This document shows, in pieces, positions 17,477-26,784 of a DNA stretch of 64,000 nucleotides. The number at the start of each line of letters is the position of its first letter. The stretch's first letter is position 1. Below the pieces are notes generated by a model. The model worked only from the letters and a program-made list of their open reading frames with translations, did no database searches and was not told the origin of the DNA. A program made the translations under genes and the position numbers. The DNA is from Solwaraspora sp. WMMD1047 (GTDB lineage: Bacteria; Actinomycetota; Actinomycetes; Mycobacteriales; Micromonosporaceae), in contig NZ_JARUBL010000001.1 of NCBI RefSeq assembly GCF_029626155.1, positions 2,480,001 to 2,544,000 of the forward strand. Reading direction: 5' to 3'.

Positions 17477-18373
17477 GTGTGGCCATTCGCGGCCCGGCTT
17501 GGTGCCGTACTGCTTGGCGTGACCGGGTTGGGCCTGGTCACCGCGGTGCCGGTGGCGGCCGCGCAGGGCCTGACGACCGAGCTACGCGACGTGCCGGGCC
17601 AGCTGGCGGCGGGGGAGGGCGCCAGCCGCATCTCGGCGGTGGTCTCCGGCAACCCCGGTGAGTGCGTGAAGGTCCGCTGGTCGCTGGTGATCCGCGCCGA
17701 CGGACTCCTGCTCAACCAGGTCGGCATCGACCGGATCGAACAGACCGGCTCGTTCCCGGTCCAGGTGCGGATCAACGGCAACAGCGCCCGGATCACCGAC
17801 CGGCAGCTCGACCCGGGCACGCTCTGCGCCGACCGGACCGTGACCGCCCAGTACGACCTGGCCATCGCCGACACCGTGACCGACGGCCGGCTCACCCTCA
17901 CCGCCGAGGCGTTCGACGCCCGCGGCAACCTGCTGTCCCGCGGCTCCGTGGAGCGGCGGGTGATCAGCGAACGCTCCCAGCGTGATCCCACCGACCGGGC
18001 CGAGCGGGAACCGGTCGAGCCGACCGAGCCGGCCGAGGAGCCGGCGGCCACCGAGGAGGCCGACGCCGAGGCGCCCGGCGCGGAGGCGTCGGCCGGCGCG
18101 GGTCAGCCCGGCGCGGGCCAGGACGGCACCGGCGCGGGCCGGGCCGACGCGGCGGCCGAGTCCAGCGGCGGCACCGGGCTGGTCCAGGCCGGCTTCGTGA
18201 TCGGCGCGGTGCTGCTCTTCCTGGGGGTCGGGCTGCTCGTCCGGCTGCGGAGCCGGTTGGCCGACGAGCCGGACGATCTCGCTCCGGCCTTCCCCGAGCC
18301 GAGCTACGCGGCGTATCCCAGATCCCGCGCCGCCCGCACCACCGTCCGCCGCCGCCGACCGAGCCGATACTGA
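17477..18373 (+). CDS. Membrane-anchored secreted protein with acidic linker
   Basis: A 298-residue protein of no recognised family. A signal peptide spans residues 1-29, ending in VPVAAA. An all-beta-looking extracellular domain runs to about residue 165 with two cysteines (GECVKV, TLCADR) that could form a disulfide. Residues 170-230 are a Glu/Pro/Ala/Gly linker. One membrane helix (FVIGAVLLFLGVGLLV) follows, then an Arg-rich cytosolic tail with RRRRPSRY at the end. The GTG start is preceded by GAGGCGG. It is followed by the Hsp70-like gene on the same strand, 115 bp away. Confidence 0.65.
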   Translation: MWPFAARLGAVLLGVTGLGLVTAVPVAAAQGLTTELRDVPGQLAAGEGASRISAVVSGNPGECVKVRWSLVIRADGLLLNQVGIDRIEQTGSFPVQVRINGNSARITDRQLDPGTLCADRTVTAQYDLAIADTVTDGRLTLTAEAFDARGNLLSRGSVERRVISERSQRDPTDRAEREPVEPTEPAEEPAATEEADAEAPGAEASAGAGQPGAGQDGTGAGRADAAAESSGGTGLVQAGFVIGAVLLFLGVGLLVRLRSRLADEPDDLAPAFPEPSYAAYPRSRAARTTVRRRRPSRY

Positions 18374-18488
18374 GCGCAGCGGATCGACACCCGCGCCGAT
18401 CCTGACCGCCGCGGATCGGGCGGACGATCCGAAGCGGACCGCCCGAACCGACTGCGGCCGGTCGGCGGAGGCGGGCCGTGGCGGACGG

Positions 18489-20423
18489 TTGAGTGGCGGC
18501 CGTACGCTCTGGAGCGTGGACGGGTCGGTGCGCCTCGGGGTCGACTTTGGAACTGCGCACACTGTCGCGGTGCTGGCGCTGCCGGGCCGGGAGCCGCGCC
18601 CGTTGCTCTTCGACGGTTCGCCACTGCTGCCGTCGGCGGTCTGCGGCGACCCGACCGGCCGGCTGCTGGCCGGCCGGGACGCGGTGCACACCGGGGTGGG
18701 GGCGCCGGCCTCGTTCGAGCCGTACCCGAAACGGTGCATCGACGACGGCACGGTGTTGCTGGGCGGCACCGAGTTCGCGGTGGCGGACCTGATCGGCGCG
18801 GTGCTGCACCGGGTGGCGGCGGAGGCGGTCCGGGTGGCCGGTGCCACTCCCTCCGAGGTGGTCCTGAGCTGCCCGGCGAGTTGGGCCGCGAGCCGGCGGG
18901 GGACGCTGCTGGCCGCCGCTTCCTCGGCGCTTCCGGGGGCGCGTCTGGTTGCCGAACCGGTCGCCGCGGCGAGCTACTTCGTCGAGGTGGCGGGCAGTCG
19001 GGTCCCGGCCGGTTCGACGGCGGTGGTCTACGACTTCGGCGCCGGGACCTTCGACGCGTCGGTGGTGCGGTGCGGCGACGACGGTTTTGAGGTGCTCGCC
19101 GAGCACGGTCTCGCCGACTGTGGTGGTCTCGACATCGATGCCGCGCTCGTCGGGCATCTCGGCGGCGTGTTGGCGGCGCGGGACGCCGGGCTGTGGGGTC
19201 GGCTCGCCGATCCGGAAAGCGCCGCCGACCGGCGGGCCCGCCGGCTGTTGTGGGAGAACGTCCGGGCGGCCAAGGAAATGCTGTCCCGGACCACCACCAC
19301 AATTGTCCATGTGCCGCTCTTCGACACCGAGGAGCTGGTCGGGCGGGAGGAGTTGGAGCGGCTCGCCGGCCCGATCCTGGACCGCACCGTCGAGGCGACC
19401 CGGTCCGCGCTCGCCTCGGCCGAGGTGGCACCTGGGCAGGTCGCGGCGATCTTCCTGACCGGCGGTTCGAGCCGGATTCCGGCCGTGGCCACCCTGCTGC
19501 ACCGGGGACTCGGGATCGCCCCGACGGTGGTGGACCAGCCGGAGCTCGCGGTCGCCGAGGGCAGTGTCCGGATGGCGCCACGTCCCCGGCCGGACGGCGG
19601 ACCGGCGGTTCGGCCGGACCGACCGGCCGGCGACGGCGGGGCGGCGGCGGACGGCGCTGCTCCGCCGACCGAGCCGGGCGCCGGCTGGCCCGCCGGCCCA
19701 GCGGCGGCGGGTTCGCCGGCAGGTGCGGCGGCTGAGCCGGCTGGTTCGGCGCTGCCGTCGGCGCGGCTGGTTTCGGTGCTGCGGTCGGTGCGCCGGCCCC
19801 GGGTGGCCGCCGTGACGGTGCTGGGGCTCGCGGTGGTGTCGCTGTTGGCGGTGGTCAACTGGCCGAGAACCGACCAGATCGAGCCGACCGGTGGCGCGGC
19901 GGCCACCCCGTCCGTCGCCCCGTCCGGGCCGAGCCCGGCCGCGTCGTCGCCGGCCCCGGCGTCCGGGATCGATCCGGTCACCGGCCTGGACCGGTGCCTG
20001 GTCGGCACCTGGCGCACGACGTCGCTCCAGGAGACCCATGAGGTGGACAGCCGGAAGGTGCGGTTCACCGGTGCCGTCGACCGGATTCTGGTATTCCGGT
20101 CGAACAACACCTACAAGGAGGACTTCAGCTCGGGCGGCCCGACCCGAGCCACCGCCAGCGGAGCGAAGTGGGAGATTCGGCAGGCCGGGGTCGCGAAGGC
20201 GCGCTACCGGACCGGCAGCGACGGGGTCCTGTTGCTGTCGAAACCCTCGGTGACCGGTACCAGCACCTGGTACCGCAACGGCCGGCGGCACAGCAGCGAC
20301 CCACTGGGTCTCGACCTGACCCCGTCCCGCTTCGTCTGTTTCGGCGATTCGCTGACCATCGCGAACGAGAACTGGTCCCACGAACTGGTCCGGGTCCCGA
20401 TGGCGCCCGCCCCGAGCGGCTGA
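18489..20423 (+). CDS. Hsp70-like ATPase fused to a membrane helix and an exported C-terminal domain
   Basis: A protein of up to 644 residues. Residues about 10-370 are an actin-fold/Hsp70 nucleotide-binding domain: GVDFGTAHTVAV (phosphate 1), VVYDFGAGTFDASVV (phosphate 2) and FLTGGSSRIPAV (adenosine loop). There is no Hsp70 substrate-binding domain. A Pro/Ala/Gly linker and one transmembrane helix (about 437-458) follow. The last about 185 residues should lie outside the membrane and form a beta-rich lipocalin-like domain (LVGTWRTTS, WYRNGRR) with two cysteines. A GTG at 18516 is an equally good start. Hsp70-like membrane fusions occur in actinomycetes, often near envelope genes; function unknown. 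Confidence 0.72.
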   Translation: MSGGRTLWSVDGSVRLGVDFGTAHTVAVLALPGREPRPLLFDGSPLLPSAVCGDPTGRLLAGRDAVHTGVGAPASFEPYPKRCIDDGTVLLGGTEFAVADLIGAVLHRVAAEAVRVAGATPSEVVLSCPASWAASRRGTLLAAASSALPGARLVAEPVAAASYFVEVAGSRVPAGSTAVVYDFGAGTFDASVVRCGDDGFEVLAEHGLADCGGLDIDAALVGHLGGVLAARDAGLWGRLADPESAADRRARRLLWENVRAAKEMLSRTTTTIVHVPLFDTEELVGREELERLAGPILDRTVEATRSALASAEVAPGQVAAIFLTGGSSRIPAVATLLHRGLGIAPTVVDQPELAVAEGSVRMAPRPRPDGGPAVRPDRPAGDGGAAADGAAPPTEPGAGWPAGPAAAGSPAGAAAEPAGSALPSARLVSVLRSVRRPRVAAVTVLGLAVVSLLAVVNWPRTDQIEPTGGAAATPSVAPSGPSPAASSPAPASGIDPVTGLDRCLVGTWRTTSLQETHEVDSRKVRFTGAVDRILVFRSNNTYKEDFSSGGPTRATASGAKWEIRQAGVAKARYRTGSDGVLLLSKPSVTGTSTWYRNGRRHSSDPLGLDLTPSRFVCFGDSLTIANENWSHELVRVPMAPAPSG

Positions 20424-20437
20424 CCGGCAGATGAGCG

Positions 20438-21433
20438 TCAGCCGGCGACCAGTTCGCCCAGGGCGACCGCGGTGGCGGCGGTGATGTCGGCGAGCCGCTC
20501 GTAGTCGAGTGTGCCGGGGATGTCGCCCGGCCGGTGGTAGTGCGGGTTGCGGAAGTCCGCGGTGTCGGTGACCTGGATGGCGGGGATGCCGAGGTCCCAG
20601 AACGGCTGGTGGTCGCTGCGCGCGAAATGCTCGGCGGCCGGCAGGTAGCGGCGCAGCAGCGGGCCGACGAACGGGATGTCGAGCGGGTCGCGGGCGAGCA
20701 CCACCGCGTCCGGGCCACCGAGCTGCGCCAGGCCGGAGCCGAGCAGCCGGGCCGGCCGCAGCGCGTCGTTGCGGTACGCGATCAGGGTCCAGTCGCCCCG
20801 CCAGCCGCGCCGCCGCAGGCGCCGGACCTGCCCCGGGTACGCCAGCGCCGCCGCCGGGGGTAGCCGTTGGCTGCCGGCCGCGGCGGCGGTGTAGCCGACA
20901 CATTCGAAGACCACCACGGCGGTCGGCCGGTCCCCGGCGGCCAGTTCGGTCGCCAGTGCCCGCGCGCCGTGTAGACCGGTCTCCTCCTCGTCGAAGACGA
21001 CCAGCCGGACCCGACCGGCCGATTCCGCCGGCAGGATCCGGGCCAGCTCCAGCAGGCCGGCCACCCCGGAGGCGTTGTCGTCCGCACCCGGACTGCCCGG
21101 CACGGTGTCCAGGTGGGCACCGACGAGCAGGTCAGGCGCCCGGCCCGAGACGCGTCCCGGCCGGTGGGCGAGCAGGTTCGCGCCGGCGATGCCGGTGCCG
21201 GCGACGGTGAACGGTCGCCTCCGCACCAGCCAATCAGCCGATTCGAGTTCCCTGGCCACGTACGCCTCGGCGCGGTCCATCGCCGCCGGGGCGTGCCGGC
21301 GTCCGCGCGGCTCGGCCAGCCGCTCCACGTGCTGGCGCAGCCGGACGGTCTCGATCTCCCGGCGCAGGTCCACCAGCCGCCGGGCGGCCGCCGCCGGCAG
21401 CGCTCGCAGCCGCGGCTGCGCCGTCAGCACCAT
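20438..21433 (-). CDS. M28-family zinc aminopeptidase-like protein
   Basis: A 331-residue di-zinc peptidase-fold protein. Metal and catalytic motifs are in order: HLDTVPGSPGADDNASG, the catalytic DEEE, ARSDHQPFWDLGIP and PHYHRPGD. No signal peptide is evident, so it may act in the cytoplasm. The start at 21433 (MVLTAQ) was chosen because the preceding residues of the longer frame are Arg/Gly-rich and untypical. It converges with the Hsp70-like gene, leaving only 14 bp between stops. Confidence 0.82.
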   Translation of the reverse strand: MVLTAQPRLRALPAAAARRLVDLRREIETVRLRQHVERLAEPRGRRHAPAAMDRAEAYVARELESADWLVRRRPFTVAGTGIAGANLLAHRPGRVSGRAPDLLVGAHLDTVPGSPGADDNASGVAGLLELARILPAESAGRVRLVVFDEEETGLHGARALATELAAGDRPTAVVVFECVGYTAAAAGSQRLPPAAALAYPGQVRRLRRRGWRGDWTLIAYRNDALRPARLLGSGLAQLGGPDAVVLARDPLDIPFVGPLLRRYLPAAEHFARSDHQPFWDLGIPAIQVTDTADFRNPHYHRPGDIPGTLDYERLADITAATAVALGELVAG

Positions 21434-21571
21434 CCGCCCTCCACCCGTTCGCCACCCCGGTAACGGCCGCGCCAACCAAGCGCGCCACGATCACGGCGCA
21501 CCCAGCCGTGCGGAGACAGCCCTACTCGACGGCTCGATGCGACCCGATCATGGCGTGGCGATCGGAACGCG

Positions 21572-23059
21572 TCAATCGGGCAGGCCGATCCGGGCGGCGG
21601 CGGCCCGCCAGGCCGCCGCGCCACCGGCGGCCGGGCGGTACCGCCGGTAGCGGCCCGTGCGCCGCAGCAGCGCCCGCAGCTCCGCCAGCCCACCATCGAG
21701 TACGCCGAGCGCGCGGGCCTGCACCAGCGCGTTGCCCAGCGCGGTCGCCTCCACCGGGCCGGCCACCACGTCGATCCCGCAGGCGTCCGCGGTGAGCTGG
21801 CAGAGCAGTTCGTTGCGGGACCCGCCGCCGACCATGTGCAGGGTGTCCACGTCCCGCCCGGAGAGTCGCTGCGCCTGCCGCAGCGCGCCGCGGTGCGCCA
21901 ACGCCAGACTGTCCATGATGCACCGTACGGTCGCCGCCGGATCGGCCGGCGCCGGCTGGCCGGTGCGGCGGCAGGCGTCGGCGATCCGGGCCGGCAGGTC
22001 GCCCGGTGGGAGGAACACCGGGTCGTCGGGGTTCACCACCGCCGCCAGCGCGGGCCGCCGGGCCGCCTCGGCCAGCAGCCGCCGCAGGTCGACGTCGAGG
22101 CCGCGCTCCTTCCACACCCGCGACGACTCCTGCAGCAGCCACAGCCCCATCACGTTGCGCAGGTAGCGGACGGTGCCGTCCACCCCGGCCTCGTTGGTGA
22201 AGTTGGCGGCCCGGCTCTGCGGCGTGAGGACCGGCGCGGCGAGCTCCACCCCGACCAGCGACCAGGTCCCACAGGAGACGTAGCCGAACCGCTCGCCGTC
22301 GGCGGGCACCGCGACCACCGCCGAGGCGGTGTCGTGCGAGCCGACCGCGGTGACCGGGATCGCCCGGTCGGCACCGATCGCCTCGCGTACCTCCGGGCGC
22401 AGCTCCCCGGCCGGGTCGCCCGGACCGCGCAGCGGCCCGAACAGCCGGGCCGGCAGCCCGGCCCGGTCGATCAGGTCGGTCGCCCAACCCCGGGTCCGCA
22501 CATCCAGCAGTTGGGTGGTGGAGGCGTTGGTGACCTCGCTGGCGGCCTGCCCGGTCAGCCAGTAGCCGAGCAGGTCCGGGATGAGCAGCAGCCGCTCGGC
22601 GGTCGCCAGCGCGCGGCTGCCGGCGGCGGCGGTGAGCTGGAAGAGCGTGTTGAACGGCAGCAGTTGCAGGCCGGTGGTCCGGTAGAGCGTCTCCGCGCCC
22701 AGCGCGGCGACCACCCGGTCGGCGACCCCGTCGGTACGCCGGTCCCGGTAGTGCACCGGGTTGCCGATCAGGGCCCCGTCGCCGTCGAGCAGTCCGTAGT
22801 CCACCGCCCACGAGTCGATGCCGACGCTGGCCAGGTCGGGGCGGCGGGCCACCGCCGCCCGCAGGCCGGCGACGGTCTCGGCGTGCAGCCGCAGCGCGTC
22901 CCAGTGCAGCGTGTCGTGCAGCCGGACCGGTCCGTTGTCGAACCGGTGGGCCTCGGTGAGCGCGAGCCGGTCCGGGCCGACCTCGGCCAGCATCACCCGG
23001 CCGCTGGACGCCCCGAGGTCCACCGCCGCAACGGCGACCGACCGGCCGGGTCCGCTCAT
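21572..23059 (-). CDS. rhaB: Rhamnulokinase
   Basis: A 495-residue FGGY-family sugar kinase that phosphorylates L-rhamnulose. Motifs: AVDLGASSGRVML (phosphate loop) at the N-terminus, SVGIDSWAVDYGL, VGSHDTASAVVAVP and VGGGSRNELLCQLTADA. The start overlaps the stop of the preceding gene as ATGA. It is the last gene of the rhaM-rhaI-rhaD/SDR-rhaB operon. Confidence 0.93.
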   Translation of the reverse strand: MSGPGRSVAVAAVDLGASSGRVMLAEVGPDRLALTEAHRFDNGPVRLHDTLHWDALRLHAETVAGLRAAVARRPDLASVGIDSWAVDYGLLDGDGALIGNPVHYRDRRTDGVADRVVAALGAETLYRTTGLQLLPFNTLFQLTAAAGSRALATAERLLLIPDLLGYWLTGQAASEVTNASTTQLLDVRTRGWATDLIDRAGLPARLFGPLRGPGDPAGELRPEVREAIGADRAIPVTAVGSHDTASAVVAVPADGERFGYVSCGTWSLVGVELAAPVLTPQSRAANFTNEAGVDGTVRYLRNVMGLWLLQESSRVWKERGLDVDLRRLLAEAARRPALAAVVNPDDPVFLPPGDLPARIADACRRTGQPAPADPAATVRCIMDSLALAHRGALRQAQRLSGRDVDTLHMVGGGSRNELLCQLTADACGIDVVAGPVEATALGNALVQARALGVLDGGLAELRALLRRTGRYRRYRPAAGGAAAWRAAAARIGLPD

Positions 23060-25113
23060 CGCAGGAAGGCCGCGGCCACCCCGGCGTCCACCGGGATGTG
23101 CAGACCGGTGGTGTGCGACAGCTCCCCGGCGGTCAGCACCAGCACCGCGTTGGCGACGTGCTCGGGCAGCACCTCCCGGCCGAGCAGGGTGCGCCGGGCG
23201 TAGTAGGCGCCGAGTTCGGACTCGGGCACCCCGTACACGGCGGCCCGCTTCGCCCCCCAGCCGCCGGCGAAGATGCCCGAGCCGCGGACCACCCCGTCCG
23301 GGTTCACCCCGTTGACCCGGATGCCGTGCGCGCCGAGCTCGGCGGCGAGCAGCCGGACCTGGTGCGCCTGGTCGGCCTTTGCCGCCCCGTACGCCAGGTT
23401 GTCGGGGCCGGCGAAGACGGCGTTCTTGCTGACGATGTAGACGATGTCGCCGCCGCCGCCCTGCTCGATCATCATCCGGGCGGCGGCCCGGGAGACCAGG
23501 AACGAACCCCGCGGCATCACCGCGTGCTGCCGGTCCCAGTCCTGCTCGGTGGTCTCCAGCAGCGACTTCGACAACGACAGCCCGGCGTTGTTCACCACCA
23601 GGTCGACCCCGCCGTAGGCGAGCGCCGCCGCCGCGAACGCGGCGTCGACGCCGGCCGGGTCGGTGACGTCCACGGTCACCGGCACCGCCCGGTCGGCGGG
23701 CGTGCCCCGGCCGCCGATCCCGGCGGCCACCTCGGCGGCGGCCGGACCGTCCCGGTCGGCGACCACCACGCAGGCGCCCTCGGCGGCGAGCCGGTTGGCG
23801 ACCGCCGCGCCGATCCCGGAACCGGCCCCGGTCACCAGCGCCACCCGACCGGCCAGCGGACCGCGCGCGGGTGCCCGGCGCAGCTTCGCCTCCTCCAGCT
23901 GCCAGTACTCGATCCGGAACTTCTCCGCCTCGCCGATCGGGGCGTAGCGCGACAGTGCCTCGGCGCCGCGCATCACGGCTATCGCGTTGCGGTAGTACTC
24001 GCCGGCCACCCGGGCGGTCTGCGCGTCGCGGCCGAAGCTGAACATGCCGACCCCCGGGACCAGGACGATCGCCGGGTCGGCACCCCGGATGGCGGGGGAG
24101 TCGGGTTCGGCGTACCGCTGGTAGTAGGCCCGGTAGTCGCTGCGGTAGGCATCGTGCAGCTCGCGCAGCCGGGTCCGCACGTCGTCGAGCGGCGCGTCGG
24201 CCGGCAGGTCGAGCAGCAGCGGCCGGACCTTGGTGCGCAGGAAGTGGTCCGGGCAGGAGGTGCCGAGCGCGGCCAGCCTCGGGTGCGCCTCGCGGGACAG
24301 GAAGTCCAGCACCGCCTCGTCGTCGGTGAAGTGCCCGATCTGCCGGGCGTCGGTGCTGGCCAGGCCCCGGATCAGCGGCGCCAGCGCGGCGGCCCGGGCG
24401 CGGCGCCGGTCGACCGGCAGCGCCCGGTTGCCGGGCAGCACCGGGCCGAACGGTTCGGTCCGGCCATGTTCGGCGATGAACCGGGCGGCGGTGTCGATGA
24501 TCTCCAGCGAGTTCGCCTCGCACTCGTCGCTGGTGGCCCCCCAGGCGGTGATGCCGTGCCCGCCGAGGATCACGCCGATGGCGGCCGGGTGGTCGCGGGC
24601 GATCGCGGCGATGTCCAGGCCGAGTTGGAAGCCGGGCCGCCGCCACGGCACCCAGGCCACCCGGTCGCCGAAGCAGCGGCGGGTCAGCTCTTCGCCGTCG
24701 GCGGCGGTGGCCAGCGCGATGCCGGCGTCCGGGTGCAGGTGGTCGACGTGCGCGGCATCCACCAGTGCGTGCATCGCGGTGTCGATCGAGGGTGCCGCCC
24801 CGCCCCGACCGTGCAGGCAGTAGTCGAACGCGGCGACCATCTCGTCCTCCCGGTCGACGCCGGGATAGCGGTCGGGCAGGGCCCGCAGCCGGTCCAGCCG
24901 CAGCACCGCCAGCCCGGCCTCGGTGAGGGTGCCGAGGTCGCCGCCGGACCCCTTCACCCACATCAGCTCCACCGGCCCGCCGGTCACCGGGTCGGTGGCG
25001 GTGCCCTTGGCGGAGATGTTCCCGCCGCCGTAGTTGGTGGTGCGCCGGTCGGCGCCGAGCCGGTGGCCACGGGCCAGCAGCGCGGCCACCTCCGGGTGGG
25101 TGCGGTCGGGCAT
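23056..25113 (-). CDS. Bifunctional rhamnulose-1-phosphate aldolase / short-chain dehydrogenase
   Basis: A 685-residue fusion. Residues 1-about 400 are a class II aldolase domain with TNYGGGNISAK and the zinc-type DHLHPDAGIAL. Residues about 425-685 are a short-chain dehydrogenase with VTGAGSGIGAAVA, VVNNAGLS and the Y-x-x-x-K site in LAYGAAKADQ. This architecture is known for bacterial rhamnose pathways in which the aldolase splits rhamnulose-1-P to DHAP and L-lactaldehyde and the dehydrogenase oxidises lactaldehyde to lactate. It overlaps both neighbours by ATGA junctions. Confidence 0.92.
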   Translation of the reverse strand: MPDRTHPEVAALLARGHRLGADRRTTNYGGGNISAKGTATDPVTGGPVELMWVKGSGGDLGTLTEAGLAVLRLDRLRALPDRYPGVDREDEMVAAFDYCLHGRGGAAPSIDTAMHALVDAAHVDHLHPDAGIALATAADGEELTRRCFGDRVAWVPWRRPGFQLGLDIAAIARDHPAAIGVILGGHGITAWGATSDECEANSLEIIDTAARFIAEHGRTEPFGPVLPGNRALPVDRRRARAAALAPLIRGLASTDARQIGHFTDDEAVLDFLSREAHPRLAALGTSCPDHFLRTKVRPLLLDLPADAPLDDVRTRLRELHDAYRSDYRAYYQRYAEPDSPAIRGADPAIVLVPGVGMFSFGRDAQTARVAGEYYRNAIAVMRGAEALSRYAPIGEAEKFRIEYWQLEEAKLRRAPARGPLAGRVALVTGAGSGIGAAVANRLAAEGACVVVADRDGPAAAEVAAGIGGRGTPADRAVPVTVDVTDPAGVDAAFAAAALAYGGVDLVVNNAGLSLSKSLLETTEQDWDRQHAVMPRGSFLVSRAAARMMIEQGGGGDIVYIVSKNAVFAGPDNLAYGAAKADQAHQVRLLAAELGAHGIRVNGVNPDGVVRGSGIFAGGWGAKRAAVYGVPESELGAYYARRTLLGREVLPEHVANAVLVLTAGELSHTTGLHIPVDAGVAAAFLR

Positions 25114-26291
25114 CAGGCGTCCCAGCCGGCCTGCCGGCCGCCGACCCGTTCGGCGGCGATCTTCTCCTGGTAGCCCGACCGGGCGTACGCCGCCATCGGG
25201 TCCGGGTCCAGGCCGAGCTCCGTGCGCAGCTCGCGCAGCATCGGCCGGACATCGGTGTGGTACGCGTCCATCAGGACTCCGTTGGCGCCGAGCACGTCCC
25301 CGGCGGCCTGCGCGGCGGCCAGCGCCCCGGCGTCGACCAGCAGCGCCTTGGCGGTCGCCTCCTGCACGTTGAGCACCGAGCGGATCTGGGCCGGGATCTT
25401 CGGCTCGATGTTGTGGCACTGGTCGAGCATGAAGTTGACGCCCGACTCCGGCCGCAGCGCGTCGGCCAGCACGATCTCGTGCATGATCCGGAACAGCTGG
25501 AACGGGTCGGCGGCGCCGACCATCAGGTCGTCGTCGGCGTAGAACCGGGAGTTGAAGTCGAACGCCCCGAGCTTCTCCTCCCGGAGCAGGAACGCCACGA
25601 TGAACTCGATGTTCGTGCCCGGGGCGTGGTGCCCGGTGTCGATCACCACCTGCGCCTTCGGCCCCAGCCGCCGGCAGTGCGCGTACGCGGTGCCCCAGTC
25701 CGGCACGTCCATCGTGTAGAAGGCCGGCTCGAAGAGCTTGTACTCCAGCAGCATCCGCTGCCCGTCGGCGAGCCGGTCGTAGACCGCCGACAACGCCTGT
25801 GCCAACCGGTCCTGCCGGGCCCGGATGCTGTCCTGGCCCGGGTAGTTGGTGCCGTCGGCGAACCACAGCTTCAGGTCCCGCGACCCGGTGGCGTCCATGA
25901 TGTCCACGCACTCGAGCAGGTGGTCCAGCGCCTTGCGGCGCACCCGCGGGTCCGGGTGGGTGACGCTGCCGAGCCGGTAGTCGTCGTCCTGGAACACGTT
26001 GCTGTTTATGGCGCCGATCCGCATGCCGTGGTCCGCCGCGTACGACGCCAGCTCGCCGTAGTCGTCCACCCGGTCCCACGGGATGTGCAGGGACACGATC
26101 GGTGCGATCCCGGTGTGGGCGTGCACCCGGGCCGCGTCGGCGATCTTTTCCTGCGGGGTGCGGGGGACCCCGGCCTGCGCGAACACCTTGAACCGGGTGC
26201 CGGAGTTGCCGTACGCCCAGGACGGCACCTCGATCCGCTGCGCCCGCAGGGCGGCCCGGACCGCCGGCGGCGGGCTGACGGGTTGCGTCAT
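25113..26291 (-). CDS. rhaI: L-rhamnose isomerase
   Basis: A 392-residue TIM-barrel isomerase converting L-rhamnose to L-rhamnulose. It is of the RhaI type common in actinobacteria and Rhizobium, not the E. coli RhaA type. Metal-ligand blocks visible are LLEYKLFEPAFY, VVIDTGHHAPGTN, FDFNSRFYADDDLM and NFMLDQCHN. The ATG follows rhaM by 1 nt and the stop overlaps the aldolase start. Confidence 0.93.
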   Translation of the reverse strand: MTQPVSPPPAVRAALRAQRIEVPSWAYGNSGTRFKVFAQAGVPRTPQEKIADAARVHAHTGIAPIVSLHIPWDRVDDYGELASYAADHGMRIGAINSNVFQDDDYRLGSVTHPDPRVRRKALDHLLECVDIMDATGSRDLKLWFADGTNYPGQDSIRARQDRLAQALSAVYDRLADGQRMLLEYKLFEPAFYTMDVPDWGTAYAHCRRLGPKAQVVIDTGHHAPGTNIEFIVAFLLREEKLGAFDFNSRFYADDDLMVGAADPFQLFRIMHEIVLADALRPESGVNFMLDQCHNIEPKIPAQIRSVLNVQEATAKALLVDAGALAAAQAAGDVLGANGVLMDAYHTDVRPMLRELRTELGLDPDPMAAYARSGYQEKIAAERVGGRQAGWDA

Positions 26292-26292
26292 G

Positions 26293-26688
26293 TCACGCCT
26301 CTCGTGGCTGGGGAGCCGGTGGTGGTTCGGACCCGGCCGCCGGGTCGCCGTCGATGGCGGCGAGCTGGTCGTCGAGGTTGAAGATCTCGTCGAGCACCGG
26401 GAAGCCCTCGTCCGGGCGGCGCCCGTCGAGCCCGACGAAGAACGGCGCCATCTCGGCCTGCCAGCGCGCGTTCACCTCGGTGCGTTCCATGGCGGCCAGC
26501 GAGGCGGCCAGGTCGGCGGTGCGGAAGTGCCCGACCAGCAGGCCATCGTCGTGCAGGAACAGCGAGTAGTCGTGCCAGCCGGCGGCGCGCAGGGCGGTGA
26601 GCATCTCGGGCCAGACGGCGGCGTGCCGTCGGCGGTATTCGGCAAGCAGGTCGGGCCGGACCCGCAGCACGAAGCAGACTCTCCGCAC
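26293..26688 (-). CDS. rhaM: L-rhamnose mutarotase
   Basis: A 131-residue mutarotase that interconverts rhamnose anomers, slightly long because of a proline-rich tail. Typical features: RVCFVLRVRPDLLAEYRRRH at the start with the catalytic His in RRHAAVWPEM, then NYSLFL-like HDYSLFLHDDGLLVG and a tryptophan-rich core. The GTG start has GGGGAGG just upstream. It opens the operon and has a LacI-type operator 16 nt before it. Confidence 0.9.
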   Translation of the reverse strand: MRRVCFVLRVRPDLLAEYRRRHAAVWPEMLTALRAAGWHDYSLFLHDDGLLVGHFRTADLAASLAAMERTEVNARWQAEMAPFFVGLDGRRPDEGFPVLDEIFNLDDQLAAIDGDPAAGSEPPPAPQPREA

Positions 26689-26703
26689 GGCAGCCTCCCC
26701 GAA

Positions 26704-26715
26704 TGAACCGTTTCA
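26704..26715. promoter_or_regulatory. LacI-type operator before rhaM
   Basis: TGAACCGTTTCA is a 12-bp palindrome around a central CG with one mismatched pair, followed by AG. It matches the operator at 27844-27855 and sits just upstream of the rhamnose operon. Confidence 0.6.
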
Positions 26716-26784
26716 AGAACCGCGCCTTCAACATACGAGCGTGGTCGCCACACTGTCAAGGAAGCGCGATCGGGGGGCGCTGGG

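Noticed and set aside
17964-20903. A 979-codon minus-strand frame
   Set aside because: Arg/Pro-rich shadow of the Hsp70-like and M28 genes; no ribosome site or domain.
23098-25173. A 691-codon plus-strand frame
   Set aside because: Antisense to the aldolase-dehydrogenase fusion whose motifs are unmistakable.
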